DNA of 64,000 nucleotides, taken from contig NZ_JHEG04000001.1 in NCBI RefSeq assembly GCF_000760695.4, positions 2,886,452 through 2,950,451 of the forward strand, given 5' to 3'. Below, piece after piece: positions 8,979-18,338 of the stretch. This DNA comes from Tolypothrix bouteillei VB521301. Its GTDB lineage: Bacteria; Cyanobacteriota; Cyanobacteriia; Cyanobacteriales; Nostocaceae. The notes under the pieces are model-generated. The model was not told where the DNA came from. It did not search any database and worked only from the letters and a program-made list of their open reading frames with translations. The translations under genes were made by a program, and so were the position numbers. Positions within the stretch are counted from its first letter, which is position 1; each line of letters opens with the position of its first letter.

Positions 8979-11900
8979 ATGGCTCAATCTAGATATGACT
9001 TTAAACGTAATTTAGCTGTTGTTATTGGTATTAATGAATACTCAAATGGTGTTCCGCCCTTAACAACCCCTGTTGCTGATGCCGAAAAACTGGCAAATGT
9101 TCTTCAACAAAGCTATCAATATCAAGTTAAGACTCTACTCAATTCACAAGCCACTCTTTCTGGATTAAACTCTCTGCTGACCGATTTCAGAAACAAGAAA
9201 TTCCCAATAGGCGATACGACTGTGGAGGTTCAAGAGAGCGATCGCATACTCTTTTATTTTGCCGGACATGGAATCGTACCTGCAGATGGAATAGAAAACG
9301 ATAGTCATTGCAGAGGTTACCTTATCCCAACTGACGCCAAAACTGAAAATCTGCTCCAAACACAAAACCATCTTATACCCATGCAAGACTTGCATGATGC
9401 TCTCATAGAATTGCCATGCCGTCATATGCTGGTGATTTTAGACTGTTGTTTTGCCGGAGCATTTCGTTCAAGTTCCTATCGCAACGCCATACCTGCATCC
9501 AAAGTTTACAAGCAACATTACGATCGCTTCATTGGGACTCGTGCATGGCAAGCTATTACCTCTGCTGCTTACGATCAAAAAGCCCTTGATTTCTTAGGTT
9601 TTTTTGGTAAGAGGGAAAGCGACCAGACACAAGACCATTCCCCTTTTGCAAGTGCATTATTTGAAGCATTAGAAGGTTACGCCGATACGACTCTCAAAAG
9701 AGGCGATGGTATTATCACGGCAACGGAAATTTATTCTTATGTGCGGGATAAAGTGGAGCAGATCGCTGACGACCACAAACTCAGCCAAACACCGAGCCTA
9801 TTCCCCCTGCAAAAGCATGACAAAGGTGAATATATTTTCCTGCTACCTCACTTCAAGCGGGAGAACTTAGAAGATGCACCCGCACTTAAGCCCGAAAACA
9901 ATCCATACCGAGGACTTAAAAGCTATGAAGAAAAACATTCTTCCCTGTTCTTTGGTAGAGATGAACTGGTCAAGCAATTATATACTCATATTAGCGATCG
10001 CCGTCACCAGCTTGCTGTGGTCTTGGGAGTTTCCGGTTCTGGTAAGTCAAGTTTGGTGAAAGCAGGTCTGATCCCTTACTTGCGAACTCATCACGAAGAA
10101 GAATTTTATATCTTACCGACTGTTCGACCGACAAAGTCGCCCTTTGGAGCAGTTGCAGAAGCTGTTTTGCGAAATGCTTATCCAGATGAAGCCGAGAAAC
10201 GACAAAAAATTGCTTACCTCAAACCAAAGCTTAAAGAAGCACCGAGTCAATTTATTAACTTGATTCAACAGTACAACCCAGTTGGGGCTAATGCAAAGTT
10301 TTTATTGGTTGTTGACCAATTTGAGGAACTCTGGACAATGTGCAAGACAGAAGAAAAGCGAGAGAGTTTCTTAAATTTTCTGGCACAAGCTTTAGAGACA
10401 GATCCTCGCCTTCACATTGTGTTGACTTTGCGGTCTGACTTTGAATTCTATTTTACGGATTCTCCTTTAAAATCCTATTGGGATGCAGCACGCTTTGAAG
10501 TCAAAGCGATGAAGTCACATGAATTGCGTCAAGCCATTGAAAAACCTGCAATGGAAAAGATGTTGGATTTCGAGCCACCAACTCTTGTCGATCGCCTTAT
10601 AGATGATGTTGGGCAAATGCCCGGAGCGCTATCGCTGTTATCGTTTACACTTAGCGAACTTTATATAAAATGCGTAGCACAAGAAAGACGAACCATAACT
10701 CAAGAAGATTATGAGGCGTTGGGAGGAGTTGTTGGTTCGTTAAGACATCGAGCAACAGAGGAGTACGACAAGCTTGACTCAGCCCATCAAGCAACATTGC
10801 GGCGAGTCATGTTAAGAATGGTAACGCTTGAGGATGGACAGCTAGCACGGCGGCGAGTCCCTGAATGGGAACTTCAATACGCATCTGAGGTAGAGAACAA
10901 ACAAGTGGAGATAATTCTCAATCATCTTGCTGAAATTCGTCTGATTGTTAAGGGACAAGATATTGGAGGAGAACCTTATGTAGAACCCGCTCATGATGCT
11001 TTAGTCAGAGAGTGGGACAAGTTGGAAAAATGGCAGCGACAGGAACATGAAAATCTCATATTGCAGCAACGGTTGACATTTGCCGTTTGTGATTGGAACA
11101 AGCACGATCGCGCAATAGGGTATCTTTGGGTGTACGATCCCCGTCTCACGCGCTTAGAGGAATTGCTGAAATCTAAAGATGGTCACTGGCTCAATCAGCA
11201 AGAAATAGAATTTGTTCAAACTAGCATCAACAGAAGAAACCAAGAGCAAGAGAACAATAAAAAGCAGCAACAAAAGTTCCAGATGTATCAAGTGACAGCA
11301 GAACTTCAACAGCAAGCATATCTCGTCGAACAGCTACTCAGGCTCAAACAAGGAGCGAGCAGTCTGGCTCTTGCCATCGTAGCATTAGGACAGAATTTAG
11401 AAGCACTTACCGAAATTCTCAGTCCCATACAATCCAGTTTAAGAGCGGCTGTGGAAAATGCCAGAGAACGCGATATTTTGGGAGTTGGAGATATATCTGC
11501 TGTAGCTATTAGCCCTAACAAACAGTATATCGCTTATAGTGTCTCCGACTCATTAAGTTTATGGAATTTTCAAGGGAGTTTTATTAATAGTTTTCGAGTT
11601 CCCGAACGCGATCGCATCCAATCCATCGTTTTTAGCCCTGACAGTCAAGCAATTGTCACGGTTAGCAATAATTGTAAAATCCATTTGTGGAGTCTTGATG
11701 GTCGCATTCTCAGTGACTTTATCGTTCCTGAGGGTAATATTAACTTCCTAGCTTTTAGCCCTGATGGTCAAATAATTTTAACGGCTACTTCCGATATTGA
11801 GGGGAAAGTGCAATTATGGAATATGAATGGCGATCTCGTTCGAGTTTTTTCTATCGCTCAAGAGAAGATTGATTCAGTTGCTTTTAATGGAGAACATATT

Positions 11901-13391
11901 GTTACTGCTAGTACTGGAAGCCAGAACAAAGTTCGGTTATGGAATATCGAAGGCGAGTTAATCAAAGATTTTCCCATTTTTGAAGAAAAAATCAACTCTG
12001 TCGCTTTTAGCCCTAATGGACAATTTATTGTAACTGGTGATGCCGTGAGTCCGGGAAAAGTTCAGTTATGGAGTTCTCAAGGAGAATTTATCGAGAATTT
12101 TCTCGTAACTGAAGACGAAATTAATTTGAAAGAACATGGTGTGCAATCGGTTGTTTTTACATCAGATAGCCGGAAAATTATCTGTATCAGTCAATGTAAA
12201 ACAAGTACTCCATCAGTTGTGCTGCGATTGTGGAACTTAGAGGGCTATCTTATTCAAAAGCAAGTATACTCGGGAAATTACATTTCTGTAAGTGCAGATG
12301 GAAAATGTGCTGTTACAGGAAGTTGTGGAAACTTTGGTAAAGTCACGTTATGGGATTTGCAGGGCGATGAAATTGATGTTTTATCAGGGCATAAATCACC
12401 TGTTAACTCAGTGGCAGTTGGTGGTGATGGCAAGATTATTGTAAGTGCGAGTGATGGTGGTGCTTGGTTGTGGAATCTCAGAGATGCAATTCGTCAACCG
12501 CTACCGCATGAAAGCACTGTCAAGTTAGCTGCTATAAGTACTGATGGGGAAGCCCCCGTAACAGGAACTCACAATGGAATTTTACGTTTGTGGAATTCAC
12601 AGGGCAATCTCTTACGAGAGTTTCAAGCATACCAAGGTGTGGTAAATGCAATCGCTATTGACAAGGACAAGACAATTATCACTTGTGGAAGCGATGACAT
12701 GAATGTCGATAAGATCCGGGTATGGGATGGGCACGGCAACTTGCTTGAAGAACGATTTTTTGAAGGTCAAAAAAGCTTTCACAGAAAAGTTGCCATTAGT
12801 GCTGATGGCAAGACAATTGTGAGTATCAGTGATGTTGTTAACATCCAAATTTGGAATATTTGGGGTCAACAGATTGCGGAAATTTCTGACGGACACTCAG
12901 CTTACGTCAATTCAGTCGCTATTAGTGCTGATGGTCAAACGATTGTCACGAGTAGTGATGATGAAACCATAGGATTGTGGAACAGGGAGGGTAAACCTAT
13001 CCTCGATCGCCCTTTGTCAGATTCATTTCCCAATTCCGTTGCTGTTAGCGCAGACGGTCAGTATATCATCAGTGGATCTCGCGACAATTGCGTGCGGTTG
13101 TGGGATCGGCAAGGTCATCTTGTGGATAGCCTCCTCCCAGGACATGCAGATGTCGTGAGTGCTGTTGCCATTAGCCAAGATGGGTTAACAATTGTCAGTG
13201 GAAGTTGGGATGGAATGGTGCGACTGTGGTGGGGTGGAGATTGGAAACACTGGCTGCAAGTCGCTTGCGATCGCCTGCGGTATCACCCAATTTTAGAAGA
13301 GCTTTCAGACGAGATTGAGAAACAAGCCTGCGAAATTTGCAGAAAACTTGTTTGGGAAAAAAGCGATTTATGTCATTGTGTCAGCCCTTAA
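8979..13391 (+). CDS. Caspase-like peptidase, P-loop NTPase and WD40 repeat protein
   Basis: A 1470-residue three-part protein. Residues 1-290 form a caspase/metacaspase (peptidase C14) domain with the His in YFAGHG (His97) and the Cys in LDCCFAG (probably Cys157). Residues about 308-720 form a STAND-type NTPase: NPYRGLKSYEEKHSSLFFGR, a Walker A GVSGSGKS at 350-357, and LLVVDQFEELW as Walker B. A helical linker rich in Gln follows (about 735-800). From about 830 to 1435 at least a dozen WD40 blades can be counted by their AISxDGxxIVSGSxDxxVRLW pattern. Such proteins are expected to act as cytoplasmic sensors: WD40 ligand binding drives NTPase oligomerisation and caspase activation. They occur in multicellular cyanobacteria and are suggested to serve in cell death or antiphage defence. 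All visible catalytic residues are intact. It has no operon partner. Confidence 0.92.
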   Translation: MAQSRYDFKRNLAVVIGINEYSNGVPPLTTPVADAEKLANVLQQSYQYQVKTLLNSQATLSGLNSLLTDFRNKKFPIGDTTVEVQESDRILFYFAGHGIVPADGIENDSHCRGYLIPTDAKTENLLQTQNHLIPMQDLHDALIELPCRHMLVILDCCFAGAFRSSSYRNAIPASKVYKQHYDRFIGTRAWQAITSAAYDQKALDFLGFFGKRESDQTQDHSPFASALFEALEGYADTTLKRGDGIITATEIYSYVRDKVEQIADDHKLSQTPSLFPLQKHDKGEYIFLLPHFKRENLEDAPALKPENNPYRGLKSYEEKHSSLFFGRDELVKQLYTHISDRRHQLAVVLGVSGSGKSSLVKAGLIPYLRTHHEEEFYILPTVRPTKSPFGAVAEAVLRNAYPDEAEKRQKIAYLKPKLKEAPSQFINLIQQYNPVGANAKFLLVVDQFEELWTMCKTEEKRESFLNFLAQALETDPRLHIVLTLRSDFEFYFTDSPLKSYWDAARFEVKAMKSHELRQAIEKPAMEKMLDFEPPTLVDRLIDDVGQMPGALSLLSFTLSELYIKCVAQERRTITQEDYEALGGVVGSLRHRATEEYDKLDSAHQATLRRVMLRMVTLEDGQLARRRVPEWELQYASEVENKQVEIILNHLAEIRLIVKGQDIGGEPYVEPAHDALVREWDKLEKWQRQEHENLILQQRLTFAVCDWNKHDRAIGYLWVYDPRLTRLEELLKSKDGHWLNQQEIEFVQTSINRRNQEQENNKKQQQKFQMYQVTAELQQQAYLVEQLLRLKQGASSLALAIVALGQNLEALTEILSPIQSSLRAAVENARERDILGVGDISAVAISPNKQYIAYSVSDSLSLWNFQGSFINSFRVPERDRIQSIVFSPDSQAIVTVSNNCKIHLWSLDGRILSDFIVPEGNINFLAFSPDGQIILTATSDIEGKVQLWNMNGDLVRVFSIAQEKIDSVAFNGEHIVTASTGSQNKVRLWNIEGELIKDFPIFEEKINSVAFSPNGQFIVTGDAVSPGKVQLWSSQGEFIENFLVTEDEINLKEHGVQSVVFTSDSRKIICISQCKTSTPSVVLRLWNLEGYLIQKQVYSGNYISVSADGKCAVTGSCGNFGKVTLWDLQGDEIDVLSGHKSPVNSVAVGGDGKIIVSASDGGAWLWNLRDAIRQPLPHESTVKLAAISTDGEAPVTGTHNGILRLWNSQGNLLREFQAYQGVVNAIAIDKDKTIITCGSDDMNVDKIRVWDGHGNLLEERFFEGQKSFHRKVAISADGKTIVSISDVVNIQIWNIWGQQIAEISDGHSAYVNSVAISADGQTIVTSSDDETIGLWNREGKPILDRPLSDSFPNSVAVSADGQYIISGSRDNCVRLWDRQGHLVDSLLPGHADVVSAVAISQDGLTIVSGSWDGMVRLWWGGDWKHWLQVACDRLRYHPILEELSDEIEKQACEICRKLVWEKSDLCHCVSP

Positions 13392-13604
13392 GTGATACGG
13401 AGTGGGTTGGTTTGAGGAACAAAACCTAACAATTCTTGTTGATGGGACAAGGGAGAGGGGGGAGAGGTAGCTTGGGGAGCCACTCACGTGCGGGGATGGC
13501 GTGGCGTTTGAGGAACAAAACCCAACAATTCTTGTTAATGGAAAAGGCGTGTAAGAAACAAGTTAAAGCCCAATTTGGATATTATGACAAATCGGTCGAT
13601 CTGT
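13392..13604. repeat. Short direct repeats between convergent genes
   Basis: A block of about 35 bp (GTTTGAGGAACAAAACC, then AACAATTCTTGTT) occurs at about 13410-13445 and again at about 13507-13545. Between the copies is a purine-rich stretch GGGAGAGGGGGGAGAGG. No gene is present; the genes on either side converge here. Confidence 0.5.
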
Positions 13605-14600
13605 TCATCGATTGACCGTGTCCATAACTGCTTCTGGGTAGCGCGTTCCACTCGTGGCTCCAATCGGTGCAGCATCTTCAATTCGCTGCATATCATTATC
13701 ACTTAATTCAATTGAGATCGCTTGTAGATTCTCTTCAAGTCGATCGCGCCGTTTTGTTCCAGGAATCGGTATGATGTCTTCGCCTCGTGCTAGCAGCCAT
13801 GCAAGAGCAAGTTGTGCGGGGGTACAGTTTTTTTCAGTTGCGATTTCTTTAATTTTTGCCACAAGTTGTAAATTGCGTTCAAAATTTTCACCTTGATACC
13901 GTGGTAGGTGACGGCGGAAATCATCGGGTGCAAAGTCTTCAGGTTTTTGAATCGTTCCAGTCAAAAACCCACGTCCGAGAGGTGAGTAAGCTACCAATCC
14001 AATTCCCAGTTCTCGACAAACAGGCAATACATCTGTTTCTGGTTCCCGCGTCCAAAGGCTATATTCGGTTTGCAACATCGCGATGGGATGAACCCGTACC
14101 GCACGGCGCAAGGTATCTGCACCCGCTTCTGATAGTCCGGCGTATCGAATTTTGCCCTCCTGTATCAGTTCTGCGATCGCGCCAATGGTTTCTTCAATTG
14201 GCAAATTCGGATCGACTCTGGCTGGATAGTACAAATCGATATAATCTACTCCCAGACGTTGCAAACTATAAGCCAGAAAATTACGCACAGCGACAGGGCG
14301 GTTATCATAACCAATGAAATTTCCATCCCAGTTTCGCAAAGCACCAAATTTCACGGCAATAAAAACGCGATCGCGTGGAACTTCTTTGATTGCTTGGCGA
14401 ATTAGCTCTTCGTTATGTCCAACTCCGTAAAAATCTCCTGTATCGAGAAAGTTTACGCCGAGTTCAATTGCATGACGAATCGTCGCGATGCTTTCGGTAT
14501 CGTTCGCTTGCTTTCCACCATAAAAATCCGACATACCCATACAGCCCAAACCCAAAGCCGAGACTTGAGCATCAGATTTTCCAAGTTTGCGGTATTTCAT
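13605..14600 (-). CDS. Aldo/keto reductase, TetR-linked
   Basis: A complete 331-residue aldo/keto reductase, clearly paralogous to the one at 784-1770. Shared landmarks: [40 protein letters not shown] with the catalytic Asp and Tyr; AVKFGAL with the Lys; [41 protein letters not shown]; and [10 protein letters not shown] for the cofactor. The usual His position is replaced here: YYPARVD instead of the YQHRVD of the other copy, which may change catalysis or substrate range. Upstream on the same strand is a TetR gene, and a 31-bp palindrome (14629-14659) lies between them, so control by that repressor is likely. The substrate is unknown; an aldehyde or quinone detoxification role would fit the family. 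Confidence 0.93.
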   Translation of the reverse strand: MKYRKLGKSDAQVSALGLGCMGMSDFYGGKQANDTESIATIRHAIELGVNFLDTGDFYGVGHNEELIRQAIKEVPRDRVFIAVKFGALRNWDGNFIGYDNRPVAVRNFLAYSLQRLGVDYIDLYYPARVDPNLPIEETIGAIAELIQEGKIRYAGLSEAGADTLRRAVRVHPIAMLQTEYSLWTREPETDVLPVCRELGIGLVAYSPLGRGFLTGTIQKPEDFAPDDFRRHLPRYQGENFERNLQLVAKIKEIATEKNCTPAQLALAWLLARGEDIIPIPGTKRRDRLEENLQAISIELSDNDMQRIEDAAPIGATSGTRYPEAVMDTVNR

Positions 14601-14628
14601 AAGTTTTGATTTCTTTGTGTCTCATTAC

Positions 14629-14659
14629 ATTACAAATTACAAATTTTGTAACTTGTAAT
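14629..14659. promoter_or_regulatory. Palindromic operator, probable TetR site
   Basis: The left half ATTACAAATTACAAA faces a right half whose complement reads ATTACAAGTTACAAA. This gives a 31-bp near-perfect palindrome, 29 bp upstream of the aldo/keto reductase ATG and about 85 bp downstream of the tetR stop. Size and symmetry are typical of a TetR-family operator. That the adjacent TetR protein binds it is an inference. Confidence 0.65.
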
Positions 14660-14720
14660 AACCTTTACGAGTTTATCGTATCACGCAAGCTAGTAATGTG
14701 ACAACTAACAGATATTGAAA

Positions 14721-14745
14721 AATGTCACAATGCTTGTTGTGACTA
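14721..14745 (-). terminator. Hairpin after tetR
   Basis: GTCACAA (14724-14730) pairs with TTGTGAC (14737-14743) over a 6-nt loop. Read on the minus strand it begins at the tetR stop and is followed by ATTTTTC, which suits a weak intrinsic terminator. It would separate tetR from the downstream reductase transcript. It could also be a second protein-binding site. Confidence 0.45.
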
Positions 14746-15357
14746 TATTTTTCCTGCTGTTAGAGATACGGTGAGTAATTTGACAACTGCGATCGCCTGT
14801 TCTTCGAGTGGCTCATGAGCACATTCTCGAATCATCAGGGGGTGGTGAAATTTAAGGGTAGCAGCGTTTATTGCGATAGTTGCCAGAGAGAGATCGGCAA
14901 TTTGGAATTCTCCACTTTCGACTCCACGGGTCAAAATTCCTTGAAGGATGGAAGATAACACCTGCAAGTGATGCTTGGGTGCCGTGCGGTCAACTTCCAG
15001 AATGGCAAGATACGCGTCAAAAAGTTCTGGCTCAGCGGCTAGTTTGTCGCGTTTGAGCCGATATAGCCCTAAGACGTAGGCTTCGAGGCACTCCGCAGCA
15101 GAATTCGGTTTTTGAGTCATTTCTTGTAAAGCTTGTTCAACACCGCTAAACCAACGTTGCACAACGGCATCCATAACATCCGCTTTAGTTTTGAAGAAGC
15201 GATAAACGTTGGCATGCGACATTTTACAAGCACGCGCAATTTCACTAACCGTAGTTCGGGCGTAGCCATACCGTCGGAGATGGGCTTCAGCTGTTGCCAA
15301 AATGAGTTCTTGTGTTTCTCGAGCAGTCCGTTCTGTTTGCGCCATTCCAGTTATCAA
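14743..15357 (-). CDS. TetR/AcrR-family transcriptional regulator
   Basis: A 204-residue repressor with the standard TetR N-terminal helix-turn-helix: ETQELILATAEAHLRRYGYA, TTVSEIARACKMSHANVYRF, FKTKADVMDAVVQRWF (residues about 12-60). The C-terminal ligand domain contains a long helical stretch (AAECLEAYVLGLYRLKRDKL) and ends HEPLEEQAIAVVKLLTVSL. The start may be the first Met or the Met five residues later (MAQTERTARE), which is closer to the usual length. It lies upstream of the aldo/keto reductase on the same strand, separated by a hairpin and a palindromic operator, so it most likely represses that gene and perhaps itself. The inducer is unknown. Confidence 0.9.
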   Translation of the reverse strand: MITGMAQTERTARETQELILATAEAHLRRYGYARTTVSEIARACKMSHANVYRFFKTKADVMDAVVQRWFSGVEQALQEMTQKPNSAAECLEAYVLGLYRLKRDKLAAEPELFDAYLAILEVDRTAPKHHLQVLSSILQGILTRGVESGEFQIADLSLATIAINAATLKFHHPLMIRECAHEPLEEQAIAVVKLLTVSLTAGKI

Positions 15358-15375
15358 TTGCTACTTTCTCACTAA

Positions 15376-15715
15376 CACATTTTGCCACTGGATTATTAAT
15401 TCTGTTAGCAAATCCTGATGATGTAATACCAATTCTATATGAGGTTGCGCTGAGAATTCCCTCACATTAGAAATGTGGACGGCAGGCGCTACAAGGGCGG
15501 TTTTGGAGTTCCCACAAAGTGGGGTTGGGGGAAACCCGCCTGCAGTGCTGGACTCAGCGCCTGCGCGGGCTAATTAGATGTATCTTTATACAGAAATGGT
15601 ATAAGAATTTCGACTTGTTTATTAAAACGTTTATATTTTTGTCTGTATTCTTCAAGTGGCAGAAAAATTGTTTTATTAGACGTCTTTGTTAAGCATGAAT
15701 GCTAATTTTATTGGT
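15376..15715. repeat. Intergenic region with a dispersed hairpin repeat
   Basis: From about 15478 to 15575 this 340-bp gap carries the same family as 1860-1945: GGCAGGCGCTACAAGGGCGG, then GGAAACCCGCCTGCAG and CAGCGCCTGCGCGGGCTAA. The remainder is AT-rich with no reading frame or promoter that I can support. Confidence 0.5.
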
Positions 15716-15940
15716 TTATTGGTTCTCCCACTTTAATTGACGGCTACTGCCACTTTCCCGACCGGTAGGAATGCCCCGATTTGGTGGTATACGAGCTTCT
15801 AGGTGCTCATTTTTTAGAATTTTGACGATTCTAGCAGGATTATTGACAAGATGTAAGAAATTATATCCTTGTCCGTAGTTGGCAAATATAGATATTATTC
15901 CTACCGTTATCAATGGAGCTATAAGATATTGCGGCTTCAT
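15716..15940 (-). CDS. Small membrane-anchored or exported hypothetical protein
   Basis: A 74-residue protein starting MKPQYLIAPLITVGIISIFA, a single N-terminal hydrophobic helix or signal peptide. A polar tail rich in Arg, Pro and Gly follows (ARIPPNRGIPTGRESGSSR). I prefer the Met at 15940 to the one at 15970 because GAGGT stands 8 bp upstream of it. It resembles short single-pass cyanobacterial proteins of unknown function. The tail pattern PPNRGIPTGRE is distinctive, but I cannot name the family. It is convergent with nothing and stands alone. Confidence 0.55.
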   Translation of the reverse strand: MKPQYLIAPLITVGIISIFANYGQGYNFLHLVNNPARIVKILKNEHLEARIPPNRGIPTGRESGSSRQLKWENQ

Positions 15941-16084
15941 TGTATGTACCTCAGAAAGAACACTTGTCATACAACTTCACTATTGCCCGTGTATTTTTCT
16001 GAGAGAAAATAAAAATCTAGTGTTCTACATCAGTAAAGATTTGGTAAATCTCAGGGGCTTCCGTCCTGTAGCTCCTTTTTTTAA

Positions 16085-16546
16085 TTACGCTTCTAGACGT
16101 TCCCAGACTAGCTCAAGGGACGTGAGTGTACCGTTACTGATAATAGGTTGTGTTTTGAGTGTAACTTGGTTCCCGTTCACGGTAAAAGTGCGAACTAAAT
16201 CTTTGCCTACTCGATTGGGAATTGATGCTACTTCAATATCATGAGTTACTGTGTTCCCATTTAGCGTATATGTACCTGCATATGCATTAAACGTAGAAAA
16301 TGCTTGTGCGCGTTCTTCTACTGATACTAAGTCTAAATCTACAGCCAGTGGTGTCAGTATATCTCTACTGAATGGCTTGCGATCGCTTGTCGAGAAAAGA
16401 ACCATCATCCTTCCCCCATCAGTATAGGTAATGTAACCTCTGGGGTTTTCTCCATAGGCTTCGGAATTGGAAGTACCATCCGGATATGTAGCAGTGATTG
16501 AGATTAACTTCCAAGTTCCCAGTAAAGGGTTACTTTCAGCAGACAT
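16085..16546 (-). CDS. Lipocalin-like domain protein
   Basis: A protein of 153 residues from the Met at 16546, chosen because TTGGAG lies just upstream of MSAESNPLLGTWKL. It has the features of the bacterial lipocalin-like family (Lipocalin_5 type): NPLLGTWKLISITATYPDG at the N-terminus, YGENPRGYITYTDGGRMMVL, FNAYAGTYTLNGNTVTHDIE, and LVRTFTVNGNQVTL near the C-terminus. The fold is expected to be a beta-barrel that binds a small hydrophobic ligand. No signal peptide is evident, so it is probably cytoplasmic. In other genomes this domain is often found near polyketide or oxidoreductase genes; here it stands alone. Confidence 0.8.
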   Translation of the reverse strand: MSAESNPLLGTWKLISITATYPDGTSNSEAYGENPRGYITYTDGGRMMVLFSTSDRKPFSRDILTPLAVDLDLVSVEERAQAFSTFNAYAGTYTLNGNTVTHDIEVASIPNRVGKDLVRTFTVNGNQVTLKTQPIISNGTLTSLELVWERLEA

Positions 16547-16709
16547 CAATAACTCCAAGTCAAGCAGCACAACATTGGTACAGAAAAATTGTACTTGAAT
16601 ATATAAAGATTATTTTCAAAAAACTGCCTTCATTCTTATCAGTGTTAACCTAGCGATCGATAGCTAATACAGCAATCCTAAATGAAATCTAAAAATAAGA
16701 GTGAAGACT

Positions 16710-16790
16710 GCTAATAGCTAATGGCTAATGGCTAATGGCTAATGGCTAATGGCTAATTGCTTTTTGACCATTAGCTATTAGCTTGGGTAT
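16710..16790. repeat. 7-bp tandem repeat (TAATGGC) array, short
   Basis: About six copies of TAATGGC stand in tandem at 16710-16760, followed by the inverted form CCATTAGCTATTAGC. The same heptamer forms a much larger array at 52846-53090. This is the short tandemly repeated sequence class typical of heterocystous cyanobacteria. Confidence 0.85.
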
Positions 16791-16866
16791 TGTCGTCTTT
16801 TCAGGCTGGCTTTTCCTTTGTTGAGCAAGGAAAAGAAAGCGATAGATTGTATGGGAGATGATAGAT

Positions 16867-16965
16867 ATGGGAATAGTTATATTTTTAGCTTTTTGCTTTC
16901 TTTGGTTGATTGGCTTAACACTTCTAGCAGAAATGTGGTTTTTTGAAGAAGAACAGATGTTTTAA
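16867..16965 (+). CDS. Putative 32-residue single-pass membrane protein
   Basis: ATG at 16867 opens a 33-codon frame encoding MGIVIFLAFCFLWLIGLTLL followed by AEMWFFEEEQMF: one hydrophobic helix with an acidic tail. GGGAG lies about 9 bp upstream of the ATG. Size and layout are like the tiny subunits of photosynthetic complexes, but it matches none of the ones I know (PetL, PetN, PetM, PsbM, PsbT, Psb30). It converges on psbA and ends just before the psbA terminator. Coding status is a suggestion from composition and the ribosome binding site. Confidence 0.4.
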   Translation: MGIVIFLAFCFLWLIGLTLLAEMWFFEEEQMF

Positions 16966-16978
16966 TTGTATAAACAAA

Positions 16979-17007
16979 ACAAAAAGCGCTCCTTTTTGGG
17001 GAGCGCT
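16979..17007 (-). terminator. Intrinsic terminator of psbA
   Basis: AGCGCTCC (16985-16992) and GGAGCGCT (17000-17007) form a perfect 8-bp stem over a short loop. On the minus strand the stem is followed by TTTTTG. It lies about 57 bp after the psbA stop codon. Confidence 0.85.
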
Positions 17008-17063
17008 ACGATGAGTTAGACTTTGTTCAGCATTACTAACAAATTAACCGTGTTACCTAAACC

Positions 17064-18146
17064 TTAACCGTTGATAGCAGGAGCGCTGATTGCAACAGGA
17101 GCAACTTCAGTTGCAGCTAAGTCGAGGGGGAAGTTGTGAGCGTTGCGCTCGTGCATGACTTCCATACCGAGGTTAGCGCGGTTGAGGATGTCTGCCCAGG
17201 TTCCGATAGCACGACCTTGTGAGTCAATTACCGATTGGTTGAAGTTGAAGCCGTTGAGGTTGAACGCCATGGTGCTGATGCCCAGTGCGGTGAACCAGAT
17301 GCCTACTACTGGCCATGCTGCCAAGAAGAAGTGCAAAGAACGGCTGTTGTTGAAGGATGCGTATTGGAAGATCAAGCGACCGAAGTAGCCGTGTGCTGCG
17401 ACGATGTTGTAGGTCTCTTCTTCTTGTCCGAACTTGTAACCGTAGTTCTGAGACTCGGTTTCAGTTGTTTCACGTACCAAGGAAGAGGTGACCAGAGAAC
17501 CGTGCATTGCACTGAACAGAGAACCACCGAATACACCTGCTACACCTAACTGGTGGAAGGGGTGCATGAGGATGTTGTGCTCTGCTTGGAACACCAACAT
17601 GAAGTTGAAGGTGCCAGAGATTCCCAAGGGCATACCGTCGGAGAAAGAACCTTGTCCGATGGGGTAGATCAAGAAGACTGCGGTAGCGGCTGCTACAGGT
17701 GCGCTGAATGCTACGCAGATCCAAGGACGCATACCCAAGCGGTAGGACAATTCCCACTCACGACCCAAGTAGCAGAATACGCCAATCAGGAAGTGGAAAA
17801 TTACCAACTGGTAAGGACCGCCGTTGTACAACCACTCATCTAAGGAAGCCGCTTCCCAGATGGGGTAGAAGTGAAGACCGATGGCGTTAGAAGAAGGAAC
17901 AACGGCACCGGAGATGATGTTGTTACCGTAGAGCAAAGAACCTGCAACAGGTTCGCGGATACCATCGATGTCTACAGGAGGAGCAGCGATGAATGCGATG
18001 ATGAAGCAGATGGCTGCGGAGAGCAGTGTAGGGATCATCAATACGCCGAACCAGCCGACATAAAGGCGGTTTTCGGTGGAGGTGATCCAGTTACAGAACT
18101 GCTCCCATACGTTTGCGCTTTGGCGCTGTTGTAAGGTTGCTGTCAT
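17064..18146 (-). CDS. psbA: Photosystem II D1 protein, Glu130 form
   Basis: A full-length 360-residue D1, the core subunit of photosystem II in the thylakoid membrane. Landmarks are all present: Tyr161 (TyrZ), Asp170 and Glu189 (manganese cluster), His190, His198-region HPFHQLG, His332-Glu333 ([10 protein letters not shown]), Asp342 and Ala344, followed by the 16-residue C-terminal extension [16 protein letters not shown] that CtpA removes. Position 130 is Glu ([11 protein letters not shown]), the residue associated with the high-light or stress D1 forms rather than the Gln130 low-light form. Residue 147 is Phe. The gene stands alone with its own terminator. Cyanobacteria carry several psbA copies, and this may be an inducible one. 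Confidence 0.98.
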   Translation of the reverse strand: MTATLQQRQSANVWEQFCNWITSTENRLYVGWFGVLMIPTLLSAAICFIIAFIAAPPVDIDGIREPVAGSLLYGNNIISGAVVPSSNAIGLHFYPIWEAASLDEWLYNGGPYQLVIFHFLIGVFCYLGREWELSYRLGMRPWICVAFSAPVAAATAVFLIYPIGQGSFSDGMPLGISGTFNFMLVFQAEHNILMHPFHQLGVAGVFGGSLFSAMHGSLVTSSLVRETTETESQNYGYKFGQEEETYNIVAAHGYFGRLIFQYASFNNSRSLHFFLAAWPVVGIWFTALGISTMAFNLNGFNFNQSVIDSQGRAIGTWADILNRANLGMEVMHERNAHNFPLDLAATEVAPVAISAPAING

Positions 18147-18338
18147 GGTTTTATGATTGCAATAAGCTTTCAGAAACTTGCGTAGGCGTTTTTGCCTATA
18201 AATTTAATTTACATCTGTTTACTAAACTTTACAATAGAATTAAGTTGAGTAAAGCTAATAAAACTCATAAGCGGACTTTATACTATTTAGCGGTGTTGGC
18301 TCAAAAGTTAAATGAACCCATCGTCAGCTCGGATCGCG

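Noticed and set aside
17235..17549. Open frames on the plus strand across psbA
   Set aside because: They are antisense to a highly constrained D1 gene and encode no recognisable protein; long shadows are expected from its codon bias.
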